Shown here: piece after piece, positions 40,906 to 53,170 of the stretch
Numbering within the stretch: position 1 is the stretch's first letter
How the letters are laid out: every line of letters starts with the position of its first letter
NCBI GenBank assembly: GCA_964036295.1
Contig: OZ038470.1
Span: forward strand, 8,771,078-8,835,077
From: Plumapathes pennacea
Taxonomy: Eukaryota > Cnidaria > Anthozoa > Antipatharia > Myriopathidae
DNA: 64,000 nucleotides
Reading direction: 5' to 3'
Program-made: the position numbers and the translations under genes
The notes under the pieces: model-generated
Told to the model about the DNA's origin: nothing
Seen by the model: the letters and a program-made list of their open reading frames with translations, nothing else
Database searches by the model: none

Positions 40906-43369
40906 AACTTGTGACGACACAAGCTTTAAAATGGAGAGATTTTTAATTTTTTTATTTTTCTGGGTTACAAATCTGCATGCAGTGATTGGTTCATATTATC
41001 AAGTGATTTGTGATGACGTTGTGATCAAGTGACTTGGCGGGCAAGCAGTCTTGCCATTTTGAAGTTGCTTGCCTTAGTTGGCTCTGTGGATTATTTTAGG
41101 GACCGCTCATCTTACTTACAAACGCATACGCCGGCTGTGGTAGACCCACACTAAATTTCATTGAGCGGCTTTGGCTTGGGTCGGTCTGTTCAGCCTCAAA
41201 AGCCATATTGAAAGCCATGAAAGCAAATGCAATGAACTTATCAATGAACTGCATAACTATGCACAACTGTACAGAAATGTACAAAGAATCTGATATCCAG
41301 AACCTTGAGAACTTGAAGGAACAAGCTGAACGAAGGCGCTCGAGATACAAAGATGAGAACCTGTGTAAAGACGGCGAAGCAACTTCGATTCTTGACAAGC
41401 GCTTGATAGCGGATTATATATGGAACTGTTTAGTATGAAGGTGAACTTGAAGGTAATTTGTATTCTTTCACTTTGTATTATTCTTGCTGATACAAGTAAA
41501 GCGTCAGAAAATCTGACTTTTGTTTGGGATCAAAATTTCACTCTGCTGTGCATTTATGTTGTTGTGACATTTTGGCTCGGTGCCATGAAGGTCAAACAAT
41601 CAGTGGAACAGATGGCGTTATTATTTGAAAATTGGGAAATGGCTGAGGAAAAAGTGACCGCTGGTAGATCTCGCTTCGCTAGAAAAAAATTCCGGTCCTT
41701 CAGTTGTTGATCCAAACAAAACGATCATTGCACCGTACAGTCAAGGTAATGCTGCAATATTTGGAGATAATGCTGGGCGACAATGTGCAATTATGTCTCT
41801 AGCAGCTCTTATATTTAACCACACAAATTTTATTTGTTTATCAGAGGATTTAGTTGAAATTATGAATGCTGGGAACAATCTCTATTCCACTCTTTCGCAA
41901 TCATCGGATGACTACTTTTTGTTACTGACAGATCTACAGTTACAATATATGAAACTCAGTATGAGCTGCAACACAGTGAAAGTTACGTGGGTAATTTTGT
42001 TCGGAACTTGCATTCCCATTGAAGGCTTTGCTTACTGCTGTATCCCATCTGAACTGAACATCGGTTGGCTTTCTGGATGCACGGAAGCCATACTTTAAGA
42101 GCGATTTTGGCTTGCATTGTTTTTAAGCATCGGAAGACTTGAAAATAGCCGTACACAAATGCTTGATGTGTTACCAGCGGGACCCCCGTAAAGTACGAAG
42201 GGTTGTGTTTTGCAAATGCTCGATTATAGATGCCGCTTCAACCAATGTATCTGTGTTCTGAGCAATATTTGTGTGAAAGAACATCGAATAAGTAGTAGAA
42301 GACATGTCGAAACTTGATAAAACTTGAACTTTTCCCTGTGGGCAGAGCATCTCCCTTGGTCGGAAACTCTGCAACTTTGTGTAACGCGCGGCGTATACGA
42401 ACAGTCGGCGTTTAACTTCGTTTTGCGTGCAGTAAAGGTTCTTTGTTTATTGTCTGAGGATACTGAATTACTAATAGGTTTGAGGCAAATATCATGTGAG
42501 ATTAAGATACAAGATCTGTCAATGAAATGTCACGTCATGATATTCAAACGTCTGCAGCTTCCGATAGAGATTAATTTCGTATCGACCCAGAATTTTGCGT
42601 TAAAGCTTAATGCATAGCAGTCTTGAACATATTAGTGATCAGACTTGTACATGTAGGATGCGTAACGTCTGAGATGGCTTTTTCATACGAAGTAATTTCA
42701 TCATGGGAAGTGTCATGTTTTAATGTGCTACAGAGATAAGTCTAAAAGCTTTCAATTACAGCTACTTGAACATGATGCACACGCTGGGAAGATGAGATAA
42801 GGCTATTATGCTGTCTTACAGCTACTTAAGATGTCGGGTATTCCCCAGTCAATCCCATTACAAAATGACAACACAGTTCCTCCACAAAACATGTCAGCTT
42901 GAAAATTCACTCAACAAGGTTGCCAGGTTGTATAGCAAGCGTCACACAAGTACTGTCACATGCATCGGAAAGCAAGTTCAAAATGCTCCCGGCAAAAACG
43001 ATCACTCAAGGCAAAAGCAAATCACTCATTGAAAATATTATTCCGTATGAAACATCATACCTGGCATGAGTCGGGAGCTATGAAAACTGGGTTGTTGCAA
43101 ACGAAGAATATTCCTACGGGGCCTTCGATAATTGTTTTCTCTCAATTATTATAATACACTTTTTCGTGAATATCTGTTTGACCGAAATTAGAAGAAAAGA
43201 GGGCAAGAAAAATAAAGGGAGCTCTTGGATCCGTCATGTGCAAAGACTGACTCGGCTATAATATCTTTTGCATAAAAACGCACAACAAAAGTTCCTCTCC
43301 CGGGACCCCGCGTGTCTCTATTCATTGTACTAATGACGTCACAAGCGCACTGGCCACGGACCTGTCTTG
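40906..43369 (+). mobile_element. Helitron-like element, copy B
   Basis: Same termini as copy A (CTTGTG-ACGA-CACAAG hairpin near the start; GGCC-ACG-GACC and TGTCTTG at the end). It lacks the 477-base segment that copy A has at 1091-1567 and keeps a 330-base OTU-like segment (41729-42058) that copy A has lost. It is inserted in an F element without visible target-site duplication. Confidence 0.7.
41682..42098 (+). pseudogene. 2A motif remnant followed by OTU-like cysteine protease fragment
   Basis: The frame begins at the deletion junction with EKNSGPSVVDPNKT and runs through IAPYSQGNAAIFGDNAGRQC, then AIMSLAALIFNHTNF and EIMNAGNNLYSTLSQSSDDY, and stops near 42098. DNAGRQC with Cys is the expected nucleophile region of OTU/C-type peptidases found in transposon polyproteins. 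The His part of the active site is not present, so it is a fragment. Confidence 0.5.
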
Positions 43370-43950
43370 TTTACAATATTATTGCGGTTTTGTTCACAGT
43401 GTGTTCAGTCATTTGTGACTGCAAACTCAATGCTCAGGACTATTTCGGTGTATTTTTCATATCTGGTATACAATGATCATTGCAAAACAAAGGCTACATG
43501 ATCTAATGAAAGAAACATTTCAACAGGCAATGTATGATAAGCAGAAGAATGTTATGAGGCAACAGATGTCATGTACAGAGTAAAGCATAAATCCCCATTG
43601 TTTTGTGGCTAAAGCTCATCGTAGCTTTGGTTTCCGTTTTCGGCCTGTTTCTTCCCAAAAGTATTTCGTGCCGCCACAGAAAGTTTCGTTGGGACTAAAT
43701 ATTTAGCAGCGACAGAGAATTTGCAATCCCCCAGCGGTATCCATCAAACATTTGTTTACGGCTATTCTCAAAGCTTCCGTGATGAACTTAAGAACAGAAG
43801 CCAAAATCGTTCCCTAAAATCCAGTTTATCCGTACATGTTCCACAGAGCCCAATGGTGTTGAGTTTGGATGGGATGCAGTTAACTTTTACACACAAGTAA
43901 CGAGCAATGTTCACTGGCCACATCTCGAGTTGTTTAGCAAAGTCAATTAC

Positions 43951-44308
43951 ATACATACATACATACATATTTTTATTGATGCTCCCCTCAAGGGGCTTTT
44001 CAGCAACAATTTGGTTTCGCCATAATACTGTGGAGTACAGGCACTGAGGGTGGTCACTGCCAGAGATTTGTTTACGTCCTCAGTGGTTCTTTTACGTCCC
44101 CCCTGTAATCAAGTATAGAAGTAAAGGGAGACGGGACTGCCATTTTACGTAGTCATCAGAGCCACGTGAAGATCTTACCATTTGCTGATAGAAACAAAGG
44201 CAGCATCTTCTCCTTAGTTATTTTAAGACCCTGAGTGCTGGTCCGGCCGGGGTTCGAACCTGTAACCTCCCGAACGAAAGACCGGCACTCAGCCAACTGG
44301 GCGGCGGT
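43951..44308 (-). mobile_element. tRNA-derived SINE
   Basis: Read leftward, the head has an A-box-like TTGGCTGAGTGCCGG and a perfect B box GGTTCGAACCCC (44256 region). The body follows, and the 3' end is GGGGAGCATCAATAAAAATATG plus an (ATGT)n tail (about 43951-43972). TTAC flanks both sides (43947-43950 and 44309-44312). It interrupts an F element at a site whose uninterrupted form is visible at about 55270. Confidence 0.85.
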
Positions 44309-44439
44309 TTACGTCATCGCATATCACGTGATAATATAAACCAATCACCGTGTGCTGATTCTCGACCCAGAAAAAGGAAAACAAAAAAACCTCCATTTTT
44401 AAGCTTGCCACAGCTGCGCAGCCGCGAGCAATAAACATA

Positions 44440-46335
44440 TGACGAAGAAAAAGACATGGTCTGCAATCCTAAACTCGTCGGGGCATTGCCCCAACAAGCA
44501 ATAAAAAAAATATACATATATAACAATGAAAACACAGTGTGCAATCCTAAGGTCGTTGGGCCTTGCCCAACGAGCAAAAATGAACTAGTGGTTTAATGCT
44601 AGTGCTGCAATTTTATTGGCTACGCTGTCTATCAGCCGATAGATGTCGAGTAGCAAAAAGCTGGTTTTCACTTGGCCGCCGCTTCACGTTTTCGTGACGT
44701 TTCTGAAAATGATTTACAGACAAATGCAATTCCAGAGAAACCTAAGCGTGTTACGAAATATAAAGCGAAGATTCTCAACGGTAAGAAGGTGTAAAACGAA
44801 GTGGAATTTCCACGCGCAACTTTCCGGCGCGAATTCAAAACAGTAAACTGAAAAAAATTCTCACATTTGTGGTTTTCACACTTGTTTGCAAACCAATTGC
44901 AGTTTACAGATTAATAGTCCAAGGGCAAACCTAGACAGCTATCAAAAGGTTATGTAAGCTTTGGTGCAATGCCAAAATGGCAAGAGTTTTAGAGGTTTTC
45001 TCACTTTGAAAGCGATTCATGTCGGAGGTTACGCGATTTTCGATTTGTTTACCTTTCATGATTTAACTTTTTCTAATGTCAGCAATTATTTGTGCCACAT
45101 CTTTAACTGTAGTCCGGATTTGTTCATGGTTCTAAATGATGTGAATTCACCAAGACATTTCACAGTTTGCTTGAGAGCAATAAATGAAATGTGACAACTC
45201 GTCAGTTTTGGTGCTCTGTGTAACGCTGTTGTGGCTATGAACAAATTCAGTAAAAACCCAAAAAGCTGATTTGCAGATCTTTTTGTACTTATATGAATGA
45301 AAACAAGTTGATTTTTACTAAAACAATTAGATTATGACCTCGAAAATCCTAAGCCCGATAGAGCCCATAAAAATTTCGAGCTCATAATCTAATTGTAACC
45401 CGAGTATCAGGCTAGTTTTCCCCTCAGTGTACGAGACTGGGGAGAGAGGAGGGAATGAAAATTACGCCCGACACAAACCCATACAGTGACCCGCGTCGAA
45501 GGTCCAGATTCTGGACGTTGTGCTGATTAGATGATATGCAAAGACTCGGCACATGCAGACAGTGATTTGTCAACATGAGCACCACGCGCATATTAAATCA
45601 GCTACGGTCGTCAAAATGTCGCTAAAATTGTTTTGCTTGTAAACCTCAAGGAAAGCCTAAATCTTTCCCAAAATCAAAGCAAAATCGTAGTTTTGCCTCA
45701 GTAAATTTTGCAGCGCTCAAATACTGTCTATTTCAAGCGCCTTGCCAATGGTTAGTAGTCAGTATTATCGCCATCGAGTACTATCGTTCAAGTTAAAACC
45801 ATTGATCTGAATTGAAATCGCACCATTTCTCCATTTACAGACAGCTTTCAAAAACAACGAATTAAAAAATAATAATTATAAAAAAAAACTCACAGAAAAA
45901 CTAAAAGAATCCATTCCCCAATTAAGTGAGGAACTGTTCTGATTATGCTGTATGGCTGATGAGCTGAATGCGCTGGTGGAACCAGCAGAAAAATGTTCAG
46001 TGAATGTCTCGATCAATCAGCTAAAATCACTCGCAAAAAACTGAATTTCATATTCTTGAAAAGTGAGTAGCCTACTTTGTTTGCCAGGAGCCGCTTGCGA
46101 CCAGACGCATGTCAATCAAAAACCAGAAGTCCTTTTGATTGGCCGAAGATAAGGTGATGCGCAAAGGGGCGGAAAGCTTTTTTTAATGGCTTTGTGTCAG
46201 GCTTTCTTTCTTTCTCTCTCTCTCTCGCCTCTATACCACACCTCTAAAAGAAAGCCTGAAACTTAGGTTAAATTTAACTGTGCATGGCAAAGCCGACAAG
46301 CTTAGGATTGGAAAGTGTGTCTTTATCTTCGTCAT
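44440..46335. other. unassigned; pair of GGGGC/TTGGGC hairpins at 44475-44575
   Basis: GTCGGGGCATTGCCCCAAC (about 44478) and CGTTGGGCCTTGCCCAACG (about 44553) are two related hairpins 75 bases apart. The rest has no gene. A CT microsatellite lies at about 46202-46228. Confidence 0.45.
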
Positions 46336-46339
46336 ATTT

Positions 46340-48494
46340 TTATCATTTTTTTTTCTGGGTTACGAATCAGCACAAGGTGATTGGTTCACATTTCCACGTG
46401 ATGTGCGACGACATAAGGTGACTTTGAGAACAACTTGAGATTGAATTGTACGTTAATACAATTGCATGCAAAGTTAGCTATATCTCATCCAAACTCAACA
46501 CCGTTTGGCTCTGTGGAGCATGCATGAATAGACTGGATTCCAAGGAACGATTTTTGGCTTGCGTTTATAAGTTCATCGTTATAACCGTAAACAAATGTTT
46601 GATGGATTCAAATAAAATTTAATGGATATCGCTACGGGATTGCAAATAACTCTGTCACCGCTAATTATTTAGGGGACTCTGGGAAGATACCAGCCCAAAA
46701 ACGGACACCGAAGCCATGACGAACTTGAGCCATAAACATTGATAATTACTCATGCCCCCTGGGGGGTGATGAGTCTAGCAATGCAGGTCGTTAATATCTT
46801 TTTCCTCCATCGAGAATCTGCAAACGGTAATTGGTTGTTGGCGATCACATGATTGTGATGACCTACTTGTTATTGGCGAGCAAATTTGAAGAGAGAGAAA
46901 GACAAGTGTCAATGTCTGTAAGGTTTTCCTTGTGGTAGCGATTTTTGTTTAAACGGATAGCTAATATGCGCCTTCAACTTTACTAGTCTGCTCCGCTTCA
47001 GAAGCAATAATATTGATGCACCGTCATGAACTGAATCTGGCAGTCCCAGTCGCTCGAAGGATTATGTTGGAATTATCTTGCTTTGCAATATTCTTTCTGT
47101 CGTAAACGAAGCGTCTGAGAATGTATAAACAAGTTTCACTCGGCCGTACGTGATTCGCGTCGTTTTAACATTCCTGAGTGCAAATGCTCGATTATAGATA
47201 CCGCTTCAACCAGTGTATCTGTGTTCTGAGCAATATTTGTGTGGAAGAACATCGAATAAGCGGAAAACGTGGTGAAACTTATTAATAAAACTTGAACTCG
47301 AATTTACCCTGTGGGCAGAGCGTCTCCCTTTGTCGGAAACTCTGGGGCTCTGTGTAACGTGTGGCGTATACGAACAGTCGGCGTTTAACTTCGTTTTGCG
47401 TGAAGTAAAGGTTCTTTGTTTATTGTCTGAGGATACTAAATTACTAATAGGTCTGAGGCAAATATCACGCGAGAGATACAAGATCTGTCAATGAAATGTC
47501 ATGAGGGTATTATGGAATCCTGAATCATCAGCTACTTAGCTTTCACTCACGCCACTTTAACAAAAGCAGGAAAGACCGGCAGGCTATTACATCGAGAATA
47601 TTTGTCAATGATTACCTCGAAGTTGTCAAAAACTCAAGGTTGATATCTGACTATCCGAGCCTAATGTTCGCCCCACAAGCGTGATGCACGCCTTTGTTGT
47701 CACGGTATTCAAACGTCTGCAGCTTCCGATAGAGATTAATTTCGTATCGACCCAGAATTTTGCATTAAAGCTTAATACATAGCAGTCTTGAACATACTTG
47801 TGTATCAGACTTGTACATGTAGGATGTGTAACTTCTGAGATGGCGTTTTCATACGAAGCAAGCAATCAACTTCACCACCGGGCAGATAAAATGGGAAGTA
47901 TCATGTTTTAATGTGCTGCAGATATAAGTCTAAAAAGCTGTCAATTACAGCTACTTGAACATGATGCACATGCTGGGAAGATTAGAAAAGACAAGATAAG
48001 ACTAAAAAGCTGTTATTACAGCTACTTGTACATGATACATACGCAAAAATTCCAACATCTGCTTCAGAGATAGGCATAAACAAGCAATATTAAAGAGAGT
48101 GGCACTGAGAAAAGCTATTTGTTGTTGCTGCTAGGGTCTTCGTTTTCGTTACAACCTGGCAGTGTCAAGACAAGAACTCCAGTGGAGATGACGCAGCAAC
48201 TTCACCCACTGTGCAGTCGGTTGATAGGTGTGAGTCACCAGTTTTATGGGATGTGGGCACTACAGATTAGCCGAAAGTGATACCGGGCATCATGTTCTAA
48301 AAGCATTCCAACATGAGATAAGGCTATTTCCCCAGTCAATCCCATTACAAAATGACAACACAGTTCCTCCACAAAACATGTCGGCTTGGAAATTCACTCA
48401 ACAAGGTTGCCAGGTTATATATAGCAAGCGTCACACCAGTGTGACTTATGAAACATCATACTCCGGCATGAGTACCCTTGGACTGCCAGTCTAG
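46340..48494 (+). mobile_element. F fragment followed by Helitron-like copy C
   Basis: F blocks (CTGGGTTACGAATCAGC, TTTGGCTCTGTGGAGCATGC) occupy 46355-46740. From 46748, a variant 5' end ATGCCCCCTGGGG starts a copy sharing 47182-48440 with copies A and B (ATGCTCGATTATAGATACCG, CAGAGCGTCTCCCTTTGTCG). It ends GACTGCCAGTCTAG at 48494. The same 5' variant begins copy D at 59836. Confidence 0.65.
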
Positions 48495-48960
48495 TTTTAA
48501 TATGCTTTACACTGTAAATGACATCTGTTGCCTCGTACGTACTATAGCTGTTTTGTAAAGTTTTTTCGCCGAAAGTATAACCGTTTTTGTGACGAAAAAT
48601 ATCCATTCTCGCCGTTTAAGACTCCACCAAATGCTGCTTTGGACTCTGTGAATATATTACTGCGTGCGAGCGTGAAATATATCTTCCATTCGATCATGTA
48701 GCCTTTGTTTCAGTGGTAATTGTACACTAGAAATGAAAAATACACCGAAATAGTCCAAAGCATTGAGTTTGTTAGTCGCAAATGACTGAACATGCTGTGA
48801 ACAAAACCGCAATAATATTGTAAACAAGTCTAGTGTTACATTCCTTGCTTTCAATTTTATATTTGCTGCGGAGTGGGAATACTCGAAAGTCTCATAGAAG
48901 AAACGCATTCAGTAAAAAAATGTACATATTTATTGAAGCAAAGGCTAGATTATCGTGGCC
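48495..48960. mobile_element. F-family fragment
   Basis: GACATCTGTTGCCTCG, GAAATGAAAAATACACCGAA and CTTGCTTTCAATTTTATATTTG occur in F order. Confidence 0.7.
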
Positions 48961-49614
48961 TCTGATTAAGAAAAAGTGTTCGAAGAATCGACTGTGCATA
49001 AAAAGATACGAAGCAGCTGTACCGGACAACACAACGAAAGCTACAAAAGTTCGGTTTAGCAGTGCTCAACTTTTGTGTTTCATTTTGGTACTAAGCCGTT
49101 GGTACAAAGTGTTTTGTATTTTGTTTTATATGAGTGTCCATTTACGCAAGCTTGCATGAAAATCTAAAGGTTTTCAACTGAAAGGGGAACATTTATTTTT
49201 CAGAATGGTTTCAACTACAGTAAAAACTTAAACCTGTTTGAAGAAATATCTCAGGCACAATTACACAGATTAATTCAAAACTCTCGTATTGTTTTCGGGT
49301 GCAAATTGGTCTTGCGCGCGTATTACAGTAACATCGCCCGACATTTTGCCCATAGTTTGTCGAAAAACAAGAAAATAGGAGGCTGGCTATTAAACTTGTG
49401 TTGTATATACTAAAACAATTACTGTTATGCAGGCCGGACCTTCCGTCCGCCTTGGAAATGGACTAGGCTTTTTAAAAACTGAAACTTTCGAGTACAGTTC
49501 CGTAAGTGGAGTTCTGCAGAAATGGATGCTTTTCATTGAAAACTGATTTAGTGTGTGGAGGTTTTTTGAAAAGTAAGAAAAACTCTGCCAATTAAAAAGA
49601 GAGTATAATGCCAG
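48961..49614. other. no recognised gene
   Basis: Short frames only. Confidence 0.4.
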
Positions 49615-49849
49615 CTCTTGAAGTGTCTATGAAACAAGATTAGTGCTTGCTATTTTAATTTAAATTGAAGAATGGTGCATTTGTAATAGCCTGAACAAAT
49701 TTGAAAAGATTTCGTTGAATAGTTTTTGAGTTACACCGTTCCGAATACTGCAAATTGGGCGCTCAAAACAGAAGAAAATGGTGAAAAGACTGGGTCCGAG
49801 TTTAATTGACTGATGACGTATGCAGGTGGACGCGCTTTGACTTGTCAAC

Positions 49850-50056
49850 ATGTCTGGTGATAGTGACTCGCTCGCTTCTTCATTGGGTTATCATTTGTGT
49901 AGTTCTTCCTTGACATTTGAGAGCGAAAAAGGCAGGCAGCATATTTCAGATTTATTCAAGCCATACACGAACGAACCCTTGGCTAGTGATAGCGATTCTT
50001 CAGAGAATAAAGAGGATACAGAAGACGAGGATGGCATCCCTTCGGCCACTTGTTAG
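49850..50056 (+). CDS. short Ser/Asp-rich acidic ORF
   Basis: 68 residues, MSGDSDSLASSLGYHLCSSS, ending in an acidic run (SDSDSSENKEDTEDEDG). It begins just inside the left inverted arm. No domain was recognised. The composition resembles disordered N-termini of transposon or nuclear proteins, and it may be the first exon of something longer. Confidence 0.25.
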   Translation: MSGDSDSLASSLGYHLCSSSLTFESEKGRQHISDLFKPYTNEPLASDSDSSENKEDTEDEDGIPSATC

Positions 50057-51584
50057 CTGAAAGATTTGATAGAATCGTTGAAGTGGACTCTTGGTAAACT
50101 AGAAATACGGCAATCGCAGATATCCCCTCGCTCTGTAGTGCCGATTTTTGGGAAGCAGGATTCTTGTTTATTTTCCACGTGGAGATTATTTTAAAATCGT
50201 TTTTACAAACCATGGTTGTATGGCGACGCCACCGGTCGGCCGCTAAAAAAAATTATTTGTCGCACTGAAGTCTGGTTTAGTTCAGACAACGTGCACAGTC
50301 TGCAAGTTTTCGTGGACACTAGCTGAACTCCAAAATTCGCTGAGACAACCTCTACACGCAACTACATAATACTCCCAAGACTTTCAAACCAAGAAAAGCG
50401 CAACTAGAATCGTGACTCGATCAGTTTTGCCCAGTCGGCAAAGTCGATCTTCAACACCGAAATTTTTTATGAATTTCAAGAAAAGCTCCGATTACTCCAG
50501 CCAACCACATACGTGTATGGTTTTTTTACTTGTTTTTTTACTGTCAAAGCGAGAGTCGCTTGTTTATACGCTTTTGAAGTCTTGGAATGTGTGAGTTTTG
50601 GCAAGGATTCAATTTTGAACACAGCAACTTTTCAAGCCGCGTTTGACAAATTTAAAATCTTTTACAGAAAAAAGAAATCAAGTCACTAAATAATAATAAT
50701 AATATGATTGTGTTGAGCGAGCAAACCCGGTCACTAAATAATACGAGGTCCGATTGTGTTGAGCGAACAAACTCGGCCACTCAGACAACAATATACAAAT
50801 GACTGTAGTTGTTTAATTTGGAAAGCATGGCTTCTGGCCGGGTATTTTCTACTTTTGTAGGCTTCAGAAAGCGAGAGCACTTCAACCCGGTTACATTTAA
50901 TCCTTGAATACAGTGTGCCAACAAACACGGCGAGAAAACTTCACTGCATTTCCATGTGTCAGACTGTCGGAGAAATGATGCAAATATGTCAATAATCGGA
51001 TGACACAATCTTGCACAAAGGCACTCTGAAAAAGCTTTAAAAAATTGGCGAAAAGGTCACAATATAATCCTACTTGGCCTTCATCACAGTAGCATCAAAA
51101 CGACAAAATATACGGCGATTGTTGTAATACACGATTTGTATCCAAGCCTGGGACTGAACCAGGATTTAGGTATGTTGATTTTGGCTTTAAATGCGTAGGT
51201 ATATTGAAGGAATAGCAGGAAGGATAGCACATCACCCAAAATCCTATTGTTATTCACGACATGTACTTACGGTGCGGATCTTTGTTGGGCCGTGCATATT
51301 AATCTGTTACGTCAGAACTGATGAGCAGTGATAGGTTGAAAGATTTGCTTTGGGAATACTCTTGGTCCCCGGGTTAATTTAATATGCTGTCAATCAAACG
51401 CTTCGATGCGGAAAGTGCAATTTTTGAAACAATAGCGTGCAAGATTAAAGGTTGCGCTTTAATTACACAGTAAGTGGTGCGAACTTTAAACAGTCTTGTG
51501 GGACGCCCTGTCAAGCAGTATTTCGGACGCGTTCAATCAGTTCATTCAGTCAGTCAGTTCCATTCACTCTTATCGGAAAAAATC

Positions 51585-52205
51585 ATGTCGAAGCGCGCCA
51601 GACGTCCCGTTGGATTTTACGCATCAATCTCGAACAGTGATGCTCTGGATCCCATCTTCAAATCAAAATACCGGCCAAAAGCAAAGCCCCTTGTGATGGG
51701 AGAATACGAAGTAGAGCGCGTCGTCACGAAAAGGCTGCACGGTGGCAAGCCCGGATATTTTATCAAGTGGAAGAACTACAGTGCAGCTGAAAACAATTGG
51801 GAGCCAGAGGAACACTTGCCAGAGTACCTTGTAACTTCATTCGAACCACCGCCATCCATGGATTCACATCATGCTGAGGAGTGCTGGGAGAGGCTGGCTC
51901 TTCTCTTTGAAAGAGCCTTAAAGTGTCCATTGGCATGCAACAAGACATTGACGATGAGTCACAGTGTCGTTCGATCACTCTTTCCAGGGATGCCATCCAA
52001 TCTCCGGGGGATCCCATACTTTGCCAGCGAAATTGACCTGAACGCTGCAGGTCTTGCTTCTTCTTTGAAGAAACACTTGTCAGTAACCGGAGCCAGTTGC
52101 AGAGTCACTATGCCGGATCACATCAAGCTCTTCCTTGGCAACCCGTCTTCCGAGACGAAAATGGCAGCAAAACCAACCGTCAAAAATTTACAAGAATTGT
52201 CTTGA
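51585..52205 (+). CDS. intact intronless chromodomain protein
   Basis: The ATG at 51585 starts MSKRARRPVGFYASISNSDA; the upstream in-frame extension to 51474 lacks an ATG. Residues about 45-90 form a chromodomain: EYEVERVVTKRLHGGKPGYF, IKWKNYSAAENNWEPEEHLP, with the aromatic positions (Tyr, Trp, Trp) that bind methyl-lysine in HP1/CDY-type domains. The C-terminal 110 residues are helical and basic, without a chromoshadow match. 206 residues, no break, GC-richer than its surroundings. It would read histone methylation or target a transposon complex. It may be a retrocopy or cargo of the unit between inverted repeats. Confidence 0.75.
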   Translation: MSKRARRPVGFYASISNSDALDPIFKSKYRPKAKPLVMGEYEVERVVTKRLHGGKPGYFIKWKNYSAAENNWEPEEHLPEYLVTSFEPPPSMDSHHAEECWERLALLFERALKCPLACNKTLTMSHSVVRSLFPGMPSNLRGIPYFASEIDLNAAGLASSLKKHLSVTGASCRVTMPDHIKLFLGNPSSETKMAAKPTVKNLQELS

Positions 52206-53130
52206 GATGTCACAGTAACATTTCCATATGCTGCGTTGAAAATCGAGCAATACGTTAAAGAGATATTCCCTCTCAAAATGCATCTTAAGAGGTTTTTCAT
52301 TTTTCAAGCTGTAAGGTGAAATGGCCAGAATTCAATTCCAATTCCAGAGGTCTTAGAGGAACGCAGGGAGATCAAGAGTGCCAAAGAATAATTTATTGAT
52401 CTCTCTAGTAAAAAAGCCATGTGCTGCACAATTGCTACAAAATACGGGTGGCCCATAAACGAGCAAACTAAAAGGCCATTTTCTTATTGTTTCACGCACG
52501 GTTTGCCTAATTAGTTTTCAAATTTAGCGCCGGCATCCAAAAAAAGTCCCGGATGTGTTGCACAATTCTGCCCAATGACGAATGGTCAAAGTGCGCTGAA
52601 CAGATGACCCAGTAGCTCGTTGGGGTAAAGTTTTGACAGTGCTTTCGCACAATTTTTGTCCAAAAATTACACTATTCCGGCATCGTGGCTTCACTTGGAA
52701 ACTTGTGCATGTAAATACTGGGTGTGTGTACCGACTACATACAGCTGTGTCCATCTGGACGACCACAAACGCAGTACTTTCCCTCTCTTCTCGATTTCTG
52801 CCGCCATTTCTAGACTCTGCCAAGATTTGCGTCCATCTGCATACGTCACAAGGTCATGTGACACCACGGCTGACCAAGCGCTCAATTTCTCACTTTTGTG
52901 ATTTTTGTCCTGGATTTCGAAGCGCTGTAACTCAAAAACTATTGAACGAAATCTTTTCAAATTTGTTCAGGCTATTGCAAATGCACCATTCTTCAATTTA
53001 AATAAAAAGTAGCAATCGCTAATCTCACTTCATAGACACTTTAAGAGAACTAGGTTGACTGCGTCGGCGTGGCAGAAGACAAACTGGTGTATCAACTGTG
53101 TTGAATGAGGGATGTTGAAAGAGACAATAG

Positions 53131-53170
53131 CTAACCTAACCCTAAGGTTAAGTTAACCCTAACCCTAACC
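53131..53170. repeat. short interstitial telomere-like tract
   Basis: CTAACCTAACCCTAAGG then GTTAACCCTAACCCTAACC: a few CCCTAA units in a mixed arrangement, with a strand flip at CCTAAGGTTAAG. CCCTAA/TTAGGG is the usual animal telomere repeat. Confidence 0.7.

Larger units (their letters stand above)
40213..44345. mobile_element. F-family copy interrupted by Helitron-like copy B and a SINE
   Basis: F sequence runs to 40905 (AACATGACACTTGT), resumes at 43371 (TTACAATATTATTGCGG), continues to 43950 and resumes again after the SINE at 44309. The uninterrupted order is seen at 55081-55125, which proves the nesting. Confidence 0.8.
49615..53047. mobile_element. 3.4-kb unit with about 130-bp inverted ends carrying a chromodomain ORF
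   Basis: The stretch 49615-49745 matches the reverse complement of 52916-53047 (AAGTGTCTATGA, AAGAATGGTGCATTTG, AACAAATTTGAAAAGATTTC, AATAGTTTTTGAGTTACA). A weaker match (TGACGTATGCAG-TGGACGC) extends it to 49832/52826. Between them lie a short acidic ORF and an intact chromodomain ORF. No transposase is visible. It could equally be two opposed copies of a dispersed repeat bracketing host sequence. Confidence 0.55.
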
